Source: Acidobacteriota bacterium
Lineage (GTDB): Bacteria > Acidobacteriota > Terriglobia > Bryobacterales > Bryobacteraceae
DNA: 50,951 bases
NCBI GenBank assembly: GCA_025352795.1
Contig: JANXSF010000083.1
Coordinates: 1-50,951, forward strand
Direction of reading: 5' to 3'
Every line of letters begins with the position of its first letter. Position 1 is the stretch's first letter. The notes under the pieces are model-generated. The model made no database searches, was not told where the DNA came from, and was given only the letters and a program-made list of their open reading frames with translations. Position numbers and translations under genes: made by a program. Positions 8,317-17,402 of this stretch are shown here, piece after piece.

Positions 8317-10956
8317 GTGACTGGCCATCAGATTCGTAATACTTTTTTGGATTATTTTTCCAAACGTGGACATCGTGTTGTCCGCAGTTCTTCCCTGGTT
8401 CCATTGAACGATCCCACATTGTTATTTACCAATGCTGGGATGAACCAGTTCAAAGATGTTTTTTTAGGAATGGAGCAGCGCGATTATAAACGCGCCACCT
8501 CTTCCCAAAAATGCGTCCGGGCAGGGGGTAAGCACAACGATTTAGAAAATGTCGGTTACACCCGCCGTCACCATACTTTCTTTGAAATGTTGGGGAACTT
8601 CTCCTTCGGCGATTATTTTAAAGCGGAAGCCATTGAATTTGCCTGGGAACTGATCACCAAAGATCTTGGACTGGATAAAAACCGTCTTTACGTGACTGTT
8701 TTTCGCGAAGATGACGAGGCGGAAGAATTGTGGTTGAAGGTCACCGATATATCGAAAGACCGTATCTTTCGGTTAGATGAAAAAGACAACTTCTGGCAAA
8801 TGGGCGATACCGGACCTTGTGGACCTTGTTCGGAAATCCATTACGATTTGGGCGAAGGCACTGCGTCCCCTGGGCATGAACACGAGCAATTCCCGCTGGA
8901 TGGCGGCGGTCGCTTTGTGGAAATTTGGAACCTGGTATTCATGCAGTTCGACCGCGGCGCGAATGGCATTATGAGCAGACTTCCGCGTCCTTCCATTGAT
9001 ACAGGGATGGGTTTGGAACGTGTTGCGGCAATTCTGCAAGGCAAGCTCTCCAATTTTGAATGCGATTTATTGCGCCCTATTATTGATCAGGCGGCTGCGC
9101 GATTTCGGGTGGACTATGGTGCCGATCCACGAACCGACACCGTGCTACGCATTATTTCTGACCATGCCCGCGCTTCGGCATTTTTGATTCATGACGGAGT
9201 GATTCCGTCGAATGAAGGCCGCGGCTACGTGTTGCGGAAAATTATGCGAAGGGCCATGCGCAACGCCCGCATGATTGGAATTCAAGATCAGTTTCTATAT
9301 CAGATGACTGGCTTTGTCGCCCAACTGATGGAACCCGCCTATCCCGAATTATTGGAAAGTGTGGGACGTGTGGCCAGGGTTGTGAAGGAAGAAGAAAATC
9401 GCTACGCCACCACCTTCCAAGTTGCCGAAAAAGTATTTGCTGATGAAGCAAAGAAGGCTGTTGGCGGAGTGTTGCCCGGTCCTGCCGCATTCAAACTCTA
9501 CGATACCTACGGACTGGCGTTGGACGAACAGGAAGAGATGGCTCGCGAACATGGGCTGAGCATCAATCGGGAAGGCTTTGACCGGGAAATGGAGAAGCAG
9601 CGCGAACGGGCGCGTGCCAGTTGGAAGGGTGCCGAAAAATCGCAGATTCTGCCGGTGTATCAAAAATTGCAGCAGAGTTTGGGGCGCACGAAGTTTTTAG
9701 GCTATGAGCAGTTGGAAGCGGAAGGAAAAATCATTGCGCTGGTGGTGAATCAAAAGTCTGTCGATTCCCTTGAAAAAGGAGTTGGGGCAGAACTAGTGCT
9801 TGACCAGACGGCTTTCTATGCCGAGGCAGGTGGCCAAGTTGGCGATAAGGGTCGGCTAGTGAACGAGGATGGAGAGGTGCTGGCCGACGTCCACAATACT
9901 TTCGCTGCAGTTCCCGGATTGTCGGTTCACAAGATCACCACGCAAGGTCCCCTTAAGGTCGGAAGTACTGTGAAATGTCGCGTGGCTGGTGGGTTACGCG
10001 ATTCCACTCGTCGCAATCATACAGCGACTCATCTACTGCACGCTGCTCTACGGCAGGTTCTGGGAACTCATGTGAAACAGGCTGGCAGCGTGGTGGACCC
10101 AGGTAGACTGCGCTTCGATTTTACACACTACACGGCCATGAGCCAGGAAGAACTTTTGGAAGTGGAGCGATTGGTGAATGAACAGATTCTGCGCAACGCC
10201 GGAGTCACGACGGACATTATGGAACTGGATGATGCTATTGCCACAGGTGCTATGGCTTTGTTTGGTGAAAAGTATGCCGATAAAGTTCGGGTTGTGCAGG
10301 TTCCTGAATTCAGTCGCGAACTGTGCGGTGGCATTCACGTATCCCGCACTGGCGATATCGGTTTGTGCAAAGTTGTGGCAGAGGGCAGCATTTCCGCAGG
10401 TGTGCGACGCATTGAAGCGCTGACTGGCGCGGGTGCATTGGAACGCTTTCAGGGTGCCTCAGCTTCGCTTGCACGCGTATCCCAATTGACGCATTCCACC
10501 GAACCTGAGTTGGTTGAGCAAGTGGAAAAGTTGATGAATCAGCAGCGGACCATGGAAAAGCAGTTGGAAACATTGAAGGAAAAAGTGGCCCAATCGCAGA
10601 TGGGGAGTATTGAGCTGCAGGCTCGTAAGATTAAGGACATCCCGGTGCTTTCGGCTGAAGTGGATGGGTTGGATCGCAATCAGATGCGCAGTTTGGCTGA
10701 TTCGTTACGCAATAAATGGAAGAGCGGCGTGATTGTATTGGCATCGGTGGAAGAGGGCAACATCGCCATTATTTCGGCGGTGACCAAGGACTTGAGCGCC
10801 AAAGTTCATGCCGGAAAATTGGCTGGGGCAGTGGGCCAGGCGGTGGGTGGCAAAGGCGGTGGCAGGCCCGATATGGCAGAAGCCGGGGGCAAGGATACGG
10901 CGGCTTTGAGTGCTGCGCTGGAACAGGTTTACGCCTCAGTTGAGGCCATGTTGTGA
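8317..10956 (+). CDS. alaS: Alanyl-tRNA synthetase
   Basis: 879 residues, full length. The start is GTG (8317) after AGAGAAA. Aminoacylation core: FTNAGMNQFKDVFLG, RRHHTFFEMLGNFSFGDYF, GDTGPCGPCSEIHYD and IDTGMGLERV. Editing domain: NHTATHLLHAAL, and CGGIHVSRTGDIG, which supply the zinc-binding His/Cys residues used to clear mischarged Ser/Gly. C-terminal DHHA1 domain: GGRPDMAEAGGKDTAAL. It charges tRNA-Ala. It overlaps the next gene (GTGA). Confidence 0.97.
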   Translation: MTGHQIRNTFLDYFSKRGHRVVRSSSLVPLNDPTLLFTNAGMNQFKDVFLGMEQRDYKRATSSQKCVRAGGKHNDLENVGYTRRHHTFFEMLGNFSFGDYFKAEAIEFAWELITKDLGLDKNRLYVTVFREDDEAEELWLKVTDISKDRIFRLDEKDNFWQMGDTGPCGPCSEIHYDLGEGTASPGHEHEQFPLDGGGRFVEIWNLVFMQFDRGANGIMSRLPRPSIDTGMGLERVAAILQGKLSNFECDLLRPIIDQAAARFRVDYGADPRTDTVLRIISDHARASAFLIHDGVIPSNEGRGYVLRKIMRRAMRNARMIGIQDQFLYQMTGFVAQLMEPAYPELLESVGRVARVVKEEENRYATTFQVAEKVFADEAKKAVGGVLPGPAAFKLYDTYGLALDEQEEMAREHGLSINREGFDREMEKQRERARASWKGAEKSQILPVYQKLQQSLGRTKFLGYEQLEAEGKIIALVVNQKSVDSLEKGVGAELVLDQTAFYAEAGGQVGDKGRLVNEDGEVLADVHNTFAAVPGLSVHKITTQGPLKVGSTVKCRVAGGLRDSTRRNHTATHLLHAALRQVLGTHVKQAGSVVDPGRLRFDFTHYTAMSQEELLEVERLVNEQILRNAGVTTDIMELDDAIATGAMALFGEKYADKVRVVQVPEFSRELCGGIHVSRTGDIGLCKVVAEGSISAGVRRIEALTGAGALERFQGASASLARVSQLTHSTEPELVEQVEKLMNQQRTMEKQLETLKEKVAQSQMGSIELQARKIKDIPVLSAEVDGLDRNQMRSLADSLRNKWKSGVIVLASVEEGNIAIISAVTKDLSAKVHAGKLAGAVGQAVGGKGGGRPDMAEAGGKDTAALSAALEQVYASVEAML

Positions 10957-11954
10957 GTGAGCCCGGCTTTGAGCAAACCGATTGCATTATTGTTGGAGCC
11001 GGACCCACTGGACTTGCCTGCGGCATTGAGTTGGGGAAACTTGGGATCAAAGCGATATTGATCGAAAAGGGCTGTGTGGTGAACTCCTTGTACCACTACC
11101 CCACGAACATGGTGTTTTTCACGACGCCGGAATTATTGGAAATCGGTGGCATTCCCATGACTTCGCTGAATGAAAAGCCTGGTCGTACAGAAGCCTTGAA
11201 ATATTACCGACGGGTGGCGGATCACTTTCATTTGGACATTCGCCAGTATCAGACGGTGGAAGGAATTTCTGGTGAAGACGGTCGGTTTGTGGCCACTACC
11301 TTGTCGCAAAATGGAACCACATTTCACTACTCCGCGAAAAAAGTGATTCTTGCCACGGGATATTACGACATCCCGAATCTGTTGAATGTTCCCGGTGAAC
11401 ATTTGCCCAAGGTGATTCACTACTACAAAGAGGCGCACCCTTACTATGGGCACGATGTACTGGTGGTGGGCGGCAAGAACTCCGCTGCAATATCGGCATT
11501 GGAATTATTCTGGACCGGGGCTCGAGTGACGCTGGTGCATCGCGGCGCGGAGATGCACAAGAACATAAAATATTGGATCAAACCCAATATTGAGAATCGT
11601 ATAAAAAGTGGCGAGATCACCGGGTATCTACAATCGAGTGTGGTGGAAATTGCTGAAGATTCGGTTCTTCTTCAAACTCCCGAGGGTGAAAAACAGATCA
11701 AGAACCAATTCGTATTCGCGATGACTGGCTATCGTCCTGACTTTGAGTTTATGCGGCGGCACGGGATTGAATTGGACGCGGAAACCCAGCGTCCTAAGAT
11801 GAATAAAGACACCTTGGAAACGGAACGGAAAGGAATGTTTCTGGCAGGCGTAGTGGTTGCGGGCATTCATACGAATGAGATTTTTATAGAGAACGGTCGG
11901 TTCCACGGTATCCAAATCGCAAGCGAGATCGCCAGACAAATCAATCGCAGTTGA
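10953..11954 (+). CDS. ypdA: YpdA-family bacillithiol disulfide reductase (FAD/NADPH)
   Basis: 333 residues. FAD motif CIIVGAGPTGLACGIELGK near 12-30, YHYPTNMVFFTTPELLEIGG (a YpdA hallmark region), the NADPH motif VLVVGGKNSAAISALEL near 170-186, and AMTGYRPDFEFM near the C-terminus. This matches the YpdA/Bdr family rather than thioredoxin reductase, and there is no CXXC redox pair in the central domain. YpdA reduces oxidised bacillithiol with NADPH in the cytoplasm. The GTG start overlaps the alaS stop. No bsh biosynthesis gene lies in the window. Confidence 0.85.
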   Translation: MSEPGFEQTDCIIVGAGPTGLACGIELGKLGIKAILIEKGCVVNSLYHYPTNMVFFTTPELLEIGGIPMTSLNEKPGRTEALKYYRRVADHFHLDIRQYQTVEGISGEDGRFVATTLSQNGTTFHYSAKKVILATGYYDIPNLLNVPGEHLPKVIHYYKEAHPYYGHDVLVVGGKNSAAISALELFWTGARVTLVHRGAEMHKNIKYWIKPNIENRIKSGEITGYLQSSVVEIAEDSVLLQTPEGEKQIKNQFVFAMTGYRPDFEFMRRHGIELDAETQRPKMNKDTLETERKGMFLAGVVVAGIHTNEIFIENGRFHGIQIASEIARQINRS

Positions 11955-11960
11955 CGCGGA

Positions 11961-13571
11961 TCACTTTCCGATTGCTACAACTTCTTTCAGGCTTCGATGG
12001 TACAAAATTCCATCGATATAGGAAATGGAATTCAAGCTCCAAGTTTCTCCACTGGGGCCCAAATCGTTGATCGCGATTAGCGCTTTTTGATCAAACACTT
12101 TGGCTGTGGCATCCACCACGTATGTAACTCCTAACTGGGTATTAAAGAATACTTTGCCATTCACAGCGGTTGGGGTTCCCCAAAATGCAGGAGTCTCCCA
12201 TCCGTCCATACGGGAACGTTCTTCGGTTGCTACATCCACTCCTTTGCTATTGATGGTCTGCGTTTTTACAGCCACCCCATATACAAATTCGTCAGCAGAC
12301 CCAAGCTTGCGGATCACGGTCACAGGCACTTCCAGATATTCCACTTTGCCTGTTTTGACATTGATTCGGGCCAGGCAATGCGAAGGGCCAGCCTTTCCTT
12401 TTGGGGCCACTCGATTGCGCCGATGAGCGGTGCTGGCCATGAAGTAATGGTAGTCACCCACCACAATATTTGCGTGCCAGGCGGGCATTACGCGAATCAC
12501 TTCATCGTCAGCCATTTTGTTTCGTGGGGATAGGTCACGCACCTCGCGCAGGTTCACTCCCTGGTGAATAATATATTTGCTGGTTGAAGGATCCCATTGG
12601 CGATAGTCTACATTGCGAATCAACGATTGCTCCCGCAGCAACTGGCCGTTGGTTGCGTCAATCACAAGATGGGTTTCCTCAGGATTCATGCGGAACCAAT
12701 ATGCTTCGTTCTTGTTCCAGTGCAATACGTAAAGGGCCTGCCAGGTAGGGGCACCTTCATTGCCATTGCCGGCCACAAAGCGCCACAAGGATTTCCCGGC
12801 GTCTTCTTTGGCAAGGCTAATTAAGCTGAGCCCAATGGGCCGCTCCGGAACATCGTGCCAGCCTCCGCGACCAGTCATCACAGCGGGCTTACCAGCGGCG
12901 GTCAGTCCAAACATAGAGGTAGCGTAGGTGGTGGTACCGTCTTCAGCGATCCAGGCAGTTTTGCCGGTCAACTTATCAATGGCGTGCAAATAGTTCCAGC
13001 CCTTTTTGTCTGGTGGATTCCCTTGCAGCGGTTCCACATTCAGTATCCAGTTGCCATAAAGAATGGGCTCATGTTGTTTATTGAAAGGGTAGGGTTCACC
13101 CCAGGGTGTCCAATTGCGACGCCAGATTTCTTTCCCATCCACAGTCCAGCAGCCCATTTCGCCGCTGCCATTGGTGAACCAAACATGCTGGCCATCAGTG
13201 ATTGGGGAAGGCGTGGTGGAATCACTATAGCTATACATCATGGGGCTTTTGGTCACCCCTTCTAAATTCACGGTCCACAGAAGTTTGCCTGTCTTGCGAT
13301 CCAAGGCATGGCCACTGATTTTGGTGCTGAAGCCTTTTTCACCGTCGGTAAAAGTTGTCAGGAATAAACGATCTTTGGAAACAGCAATGCCGCTTTGTCC
13401 ACCGTTTGGCAAAACAGTTTTCCATAGGATATTTTGATTACGGGCCACGCTCCAATTGGAGACGGCAGGTTTTCCGGTGGTCTGCCAGTTGCCTTGCGGG
13501 CCTCCTGCTTGCGGCCATTGGGCCAGGCAAGGGGAAAGAATCAGAAGTGTAAATAGAATCCGGGAGTGCAC
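11961..13571 (-). CDS. Secreted PQQ-type beta-propeller protein
   Basis: 536 residues with a GTG start and a signal peptide (about 1-17, RILFTLLILSPCLAQ). The mature part has repeats of the PQQ-propeller kind: GHALDRKTGKLLWTVNLEG, GCWTVDGKEIWRR, HAIDKLTGKTAWIAEDG, VIDATNGQLLREQ, ARINVKTGKVEYL. These xxDxxTGKxxW blades are shared by PQQ dehydrogenases and by BamB-like non-enzymatic propellers. No cytochrome domain or obvious PQQ catalytic Asp/disulfide pair is visible, so I call it a propeller protein only. It is convergent with ypdA, with 6 bp between the stops. Confidence 0.8.
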   Translation of the reverse strand: MHSRILFTLLILSPCLAQWPQAGGPQGNWQTTGKPAVSNWSVARNQNILWKTVLPNGGQSGIAVSKDRLFLTTFTDGEKGFSTKISGHALDRKTGKLLWTVNLEGVTKSPMMYSYSDSTTPSPITDGQHVWFTNGSGEMGCWTVDGKEIWRRNWTPWGEPYPFNKQHEPILYGNWILNVEPLQGNPPDKKGWNYLHAIDKLTGKTAWIAEDGTTTYATSMFGLTAAGKPAVMTGRGGWHDVPERPIGLSLISLAKEDAGKSLWRFVAGNGNEGAPTWQALYVLHWNKNEAYWFRMNPEETHLVIDATNGQLLREQSLIRNVDYRQWDPSTSKYIIHQGVNLREVRDLSPRNKMADDEVIRVMPAWHANIVVGDYHYFMASTAHRRNRVAPKGKAGPSHCLARINVKTGKVEYLEVPVTVIRKLGSADEFVYGVAVKTQTINSKGVDVATEERSRMDGWETPAFWGTPTAVNGKVFFNTQLGVTYVVDATAKVFDQKALIAINDLGPSGETWSLNSISYIDGILYHRSLKEVVAIGK

Positions 13572-13605
13572 CTCGCTATGTTACCTCGCTATAGTTAAAA
13601 GGTAA

Positions 13606-14277
13606 GTGGGGATTCAGTCACGACCAGTTGCGGCGATCATTTTGTTTGATATTGATGGCACATTGTTACGCCGTTGTGGACCGCATCACAGGCAAGCGTT
13701 GGTGTCGGCCATTCGATTGGTTACTGGAATAGAAACCAGCAACGATCATATAGCGACGCAGGGAATGCTGGATGGGGATATTTTACGTCTCATGATGGTG
13801 GACGCTGGAATGAAGTCAAAGCAAATTGCCGCAGCGATGCCCGCCATTCATGCAGCGGCTCAAAAAGAGTACCATACAACTTGCCCTGATCTGCGTCGCA
13901 AAGTTTGCCCAGGAGTTCGTCAATTTTTAGGGAAGTTGAAGCGAGGGAAGGTGGCCGCCGGGCTGGTTACAGGAAATCTTACGGACATTGGCTGGCGCAA
14001 GATGGAACAAGCCGGCCTGCGGCATCATTTCGCGTTTGGAGCGTTTGCTGACCAGGGTCGCGACCGTGCAACATTGGTTCGGGTGGCGCTTCGGCAAGCT
14101 ATGAAAGATGGTTTTTACACTCGGCAGACTCCAGTGGCTTTGATTGGCGATCATCCGAACGATGTGAACGCGGCCAAAGCAAATGGAGTGAGGGCGATTG
14201 CGGTTTCTACAGGCATGAGTAGCCGGGAAGAATTGGCATCCCACAATCCGCATCTTATTACTGGACAATTTAAGTAG
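13606..14277 (+). CDS. HAD-superfamily hydrolase
   Basis: 223 residues, GTG start at 13606. HAD motif I is LFDIDGTLLRR, motif II is LVTGNLTDIG (Thr/Asn form), and motif IV is LIGDHPNDVNAAKANG. The layout fits a phosphoglycolate-phosphatase-like enzyme with a helical cap between motifs I and II. The substrate cannot be named. It opens a plus-strand run of genes that continues to 19264, broken only by the toxin-antitoxin insertion. Confidence 0.85.
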   Translation: MGIQSRPVAAIILFDIDGTLLRRCGPHHRQALVSAIRLVTGIETSNDHIATQGMLDGDILRLMMVDAGMKSKQIAAAMPAIHAAAQKEYHTTCPDLRRKVCPGVRQFLGKLKRGKVAAGLVTGNLTDIGWRKMEQAGLRHHFAFGAFADQGRDRATLVRVALRQAMKDGFYTRQTPVALIGDHPNDVNAAKANGVRAIAVSTGMSSREELASHNPHLITGQFK

Positions 14278-14304
14278 TCTCAATTGGGAAGAATTATTTT
14301 CGAA

Positions 14305-15024
14305 ATGAAAACGATGAAGCTGGTAACTGTTTTTTTGATGGCAGGTATGTTTGCCTGCATCACCAAGCCGGATGGTTTAGCGCTGGTGGGTGGCGGGCTG
14401 TTAGACACCACACAACTGCTGCTGATTGATGATTCCATTATCTTGTTGAGAGGGGAATTTGTTCGCGTATCGGGACACCGGTCGGTGACTCCATTGCCTG
14501 CTGCGGCTGAAAAAGTGGATATGAAGGGCCGTGTGGTGTGCCCTATGCCCGCGACCATCGACGAATCGCAAATGGACACCCCGGCGCTAACCATGGAAAA
14601 GTTTCTGGAACAAGTATCCATTCGCCGTCCGTTGATCGTTGGCGTACCACTGGATTCAACTGCCTGGGAACGTCATATTCTGGCTTTGATGAGGGCGCAA
14701 AGAGTTGTCATTGCTCCGCAACTTTGGAAGCTAAAACCAGGTCCAGATCTGGAACGGGCCAAGAAAAATACTAAGATCCTTCTCGATGAGGAAATCAGAA
14801 TTATTGTAGCTCCGGGAGCTAGTGCGGAACAGGAACTGGCGCTGCTTGCCGCCGCAGGCCTAGACAACAAACAGTTGGTACGGGCCTACCTGCAAAACTC
14901 CAGTCTTGCTGCTGGATCGAATGCCAGTTTATTGGTCTTACTTGGAAGTCCACTGGCTAGTTGGCGGAATATGTTTAAGGTGGAGCGCAAAATGATATTG
15001 GGAAAATGGCAGGCGGGCGGGTAA
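14305..15024 (+). CDS. Shrunken amidohydrolase-like protein lacking the catalytic core
   Basis: 239 residues from the ATG at 14305 (a TTG at 14284 is possible). The N-terminus has a hydrophobic leader, then GGGLLDTTQLLLIDDSIILL and VDMKGRVVCPMPATID, which look like the first beta-sandwich and the start of the barrel of an amidohydrolase. The expected HxH metal pair after the PGxID-like stretch is missing. The C-terminus AAGSNASLLVLLGSPLASW resembles the amidohydrolase end, where the second sandwich strand returns. The middle is far too short for the usual barrel of about 400 residues. It is thus a remnant or a re-used shell with no visible catalytic residues. It ends with a stop directly abutting the next start. 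Confidence 0.6.
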   Translation: MKTMKLVTVFLMAGMFACITKPDGLALVGGGLLDTTQLLLIDDSIILLRGEFVRVSGHRSVTPLPAAAEKVDMKGRVVCPMPATIDESQMDTPALTMEKFLEQVSIRRPLIVGVPLDSTAWERHILALMRAQRVVIAPQLWKLKPGPDLERAKKNTKILLDEEIRIIVAPGASAEQELALLAAAGLDNKQLVRAYLQNSSLAAGSNASLLVLLGSPLASWRNMFKVERKMILGKWQAGG

Positions 15025-16455
15025 TTGGAAGCACAATCGTTTTCAGTCAAACGGGCCCAAGTGGAGTTCCACAACTTTGCATCCCTGGGCGAACCGGAAC
15101 GGGCAAAACAAGTCTACGCAGAGGAAAACCATCGTCGTGGGGCGTTGATTCGTAACCATCTGCAGTTTACTGGCGGACTTGGCCCATTTCTTGAAATCGG
15201 GGCCAATGCCGGACATACCAGCTACATGCTTTGCAATGAATTTAATGTGGACGGATACGCGCTGGATATTTCTGCGGACTCGCTACGCCACGGCATTGCA
15301 TTGCAACAGGAATGGGGTATGGAGAGGGCTCCCGTGCGGCTGGCTGGTGACGCACTGCACTTGCCTTTCAAAGATGGTTCCCTGGGCTGTGTGTTTGCAT
15401 TTCAGATGCTCAGCCAGTTCATGGATATTGATGCCGTTTTTCAGGAAGTGAAGCGTGTGCTGGCCCCTGGTGGGGTCTTTATTTTTGCTGAAGAGCCATT
15501 GAAGCGGCAATTGACTTTGAGCCTTTATCGTGCACCCTATTGGGACACCATGAAGCCCTGGGAGCGGAAGCTGTATGAGTGGGGGTTGTTAGGCTATTTT
15601 GTTCGGGATGTGATTGGAGCCCACCAGGAAGAAAGCTTTGGGATTCGTCAAAATCACCAGATGACATTGCGCCACTGGCATGCTTTGACCATAAAATATT
15701 TTGTCGCCCACGAGTACGAAATGTTTGTGCCGGAACGTGGGTGGGGGGAACGGATCGTCAAGCAGGCGCTGGTCAAGACTGACCGTTACGGTTCTGTCTG
15801 GCGCGCGGCAAAGCTATTGGGTGGGACGCTGGCAGCCTTTTTGAAAAAAGAAGGAGAACGTCCGCTGGGGTTGGAACCAGGGGATCACTTTGAAACTTGC
15901 TTGCGATGTCCTGATTGCCATGCATCCTTGAGCCGATTGGCTGATGAATCGTTGCTCTGTCAAAAGTGCAGCTATGCCGCGCCTAATGAAGGCGGAGTGT
16001 ATAACTTGCTGCCTTCGGAAGATAGAAAGGAACTCTATCCAGGGGATCGGCAGGATGTGATTGATTTTTCAATCCCTGGACATGAATCGAAATTATTGGC
16101 AGGGTTTTACGATGTTGAGGGTGTTTACGGAAACAAATATCGTTGGATCGCTGGTACGGCGGAGGCTTTACTGAAGCCGGTTCATGCGGGCAGGCAGAGG
16201 CTGCGACTTCGAGGTCATGCTCATGAAAAGTTATTCGCCCACGGCCAACAACCACAAGTGGATGTGGAAGCCAATGGTGTGACCATCGGCCAATGGCCTT
16301 TGGATCGCAAAGGCTTGTTTGTATTGGAAGCCAATATGCCGGAAGCTAGCGAATATCGCATTAAAATAACCGCCCGTCCGGTATGGGAGCCGGTGGGGGA
16401 TGAACGACCACTGACGGTGACCATTGCCCTGCTACGACTTGTCCCAGGGGAGTAA
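15025..16455 (+). CDS. SAM-dependent methyltransferase fused to a zinc ribbon and a beta-rich domain
   Basis: 476 residues with a TTG start immediately after the previous stop. The class I methyltransferase domain (about 40-200) has FLEIGANAGHTSYML, YALDISADSL, AGDALHLPFKDGSLGCVFAFQ and VLAPGGVFIFAEEP. A zinc ribbon follows: CLRCPDC at 292-298 and CQKC at 312-315, resembling Trm112-like ribbons. The last third (about 380-476) is beta-rich, with LRLRGHAHEKL and VDVEANGVTIGQW, like a carbohydrate-binding sandwich. The substrate is unknown. The ribbon plus sugar-binding-like domain could point to modification of a glycolipid or polymer (inference). Confidence 0.75.
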   Translation: MEAQSFSVKRAQVEFHNFASLGEPERAKQVYAEENHRRGALIRNHLQFTGGLGPFLEIGANAGHTSYMLCNEFNVDGYALDISADSLRHGIALQQEWGMERAPVRLAGDALHLPFKDGSLGCVFAFQMLSQFMDIDAVFQEVKRVLAPGGVFIFAEEPLKRQLTLSLYRAPYWDTMKPWERKLYEWGLLGYFVRDVIGAHQEESFGIRQNHQMTLRHWHALTIKYFVAHEYEMFVPERGWGERIVKQALVKTDRYGSVWRAAKLLGGTLAAFLKKEGERPLGLEPGDHFETCLRCPDCHASLSRLADESLLCQKCSYAAPNEGGVYNLLPSEDRKELYPGDRQDVIDFSIPGHESKLLAGFYDVEGVYGNKYRWIAGTAEALLKPVHAGRQRLRLRGHAHEKLFAHGQQPQVDVEANGVTIGQWPLDRKGLFVLEANMPEASEYRIKITARPVWEPVGDERPLTVTIALLRLVPGE

Positions 16456-16544
16456 TCCCGCCTCCTCAGTCCAGCAGGTCGCCGTACGGAGAAGATCATC
16501 ATGGCGCACTTGGCGATCCTATATCCAATTAAACACTCACAGTT

Positions 16545-16871
16545 GTGCGACCTGTGTGCTTCCTTGGCGATTCCTTGAAATGCATACGAGACTTTCCCGA
16601 CGACGCTCGACATGATGTGGGCTATCAACTCGATAAAGTCCAGCGCGGGGATTAGCCTGAGGATTTCAAACCTATGCCCAGCATTGGGAAAGGCGTGGAA
16701 GAGATTCGCTTTTTAGAACTAAGTGGTGCCTACCGCATAATCTATCTTGCTAGGAGCGCCGAGGCAGTCTACGTTTTGCACGCATTTCAGAAGAAGACAC
16801 AGGCAACGCCGAAGAAGGATCTGGAAATTGCGAGGCACCGATTGGGAAATCTGCGGGGAGGCAGGGTATGA
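16545..16871 (+). pseudogene. RelE/HigB-like toxin gene interrupted by an amber codon
   Basis: Read in one frame from the GTG at 16545, the region gives a typical phage Gp49-like/HigB toxin: VRPVCFLGDSLKCIRDFPDD, GYQLDKVQRGD, stop, PEDFKPMPSIGKGVEEIR, YRIIYLAR, VYVLHAFQKKTQATPK. The stop is a TAG at 16653-16655, codon 37 of 109. Everything on both sides stays in frame and is well conserved, so a single base change is the simplest cause. An ATG at 16674 could restart the last 65 residues, but these lack the first helices. The gene ends by ATGA overlap with the antitoxin. Toxin activity is most likely lost, unless the codon is read through or is a sequencing error. Confidence 0.8.
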
Positions 16872-17149
16872 AAAAACCAGAAATGTACGCGAGTGTTTGG
16901 GACGCGATTGCAGATACCCAAGAGCAGGCGGCAAACCTGAGATCTCGCGCGGAACTGATGCAGAAGATTGCCGCGCGAGTGAAACAGCACGGCTGGACCC
17001 AAGCCGAGGCTGCCAGCCGATACGGTGTCACCCAACCGAGGATCAACGACCTGCTCCGCGGTCGTGTATCCCGGTTCTCGCTCGACGCTCTTGTGAACAT
17101 TGCGACGGCGCTGGGGTGTCGCGTGCGGTTCGATCTAGAAGTCGCCTAA
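16868..17149 (+). CDS. XRE-family antitoxin (HigA-like)
   Basis: 93 residues. The helix-turn-helix is GWTQAEAASRYGVTQPRINDLLRGRVSRFSLDALVNIATALG (given by its ends GWTQAEAASRYGVTQ and DALVNIATALG), residues about 42-83. This is the usual antitoxin of RelE/Gp49-like toxins and binds its own promoter. The first codon overlaps the toxin stop, and the frame is intact, unlike the toxin. The antitoxin gene is clearly richer in G+C than the flanking genes, which supports transfer of the module into the plus-strand gene run. Confidence 0.85.
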   Translation: MKKPEMYASVWDAIADTQEQAANLRSRAELMQKIAARVKQHGWTQAEAASRYGVTQPRINDLLRGRVSRFSLDALVNIATALGCRVRFDLEVA

Positions 17150-17402
17150 GTCGTTTTTAGTGGCGGTCCCAGGGCAGTTTAACTGACACAGCCACGGCGT
17201 ATGCATCCGAAAAATGGGTACCTGCTTCCGAAGAATTTGGGAAAACAGGGCATCGCGAATGTGATTGCGTATTTGCAGGTAGGGTTGTAAGCTTGCCGGA
17301 AATCGAAACTGATCGTGTTCTCGATGCACATTCCTGTTTCATGGATTCTCCAGATATGTCCGCGCTCGTGTTCACCTAAAGAATTAAAGCCCGGTAGCCG
17401 AT

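Noticed and set aside
17150-17402. Possible transposase remnant downstream of the antitoxin
   Set aside because: Minus-strand frames of 64-72 residues exist, but I could not match them to any transposase; I see nothing firm in this 253 bp.
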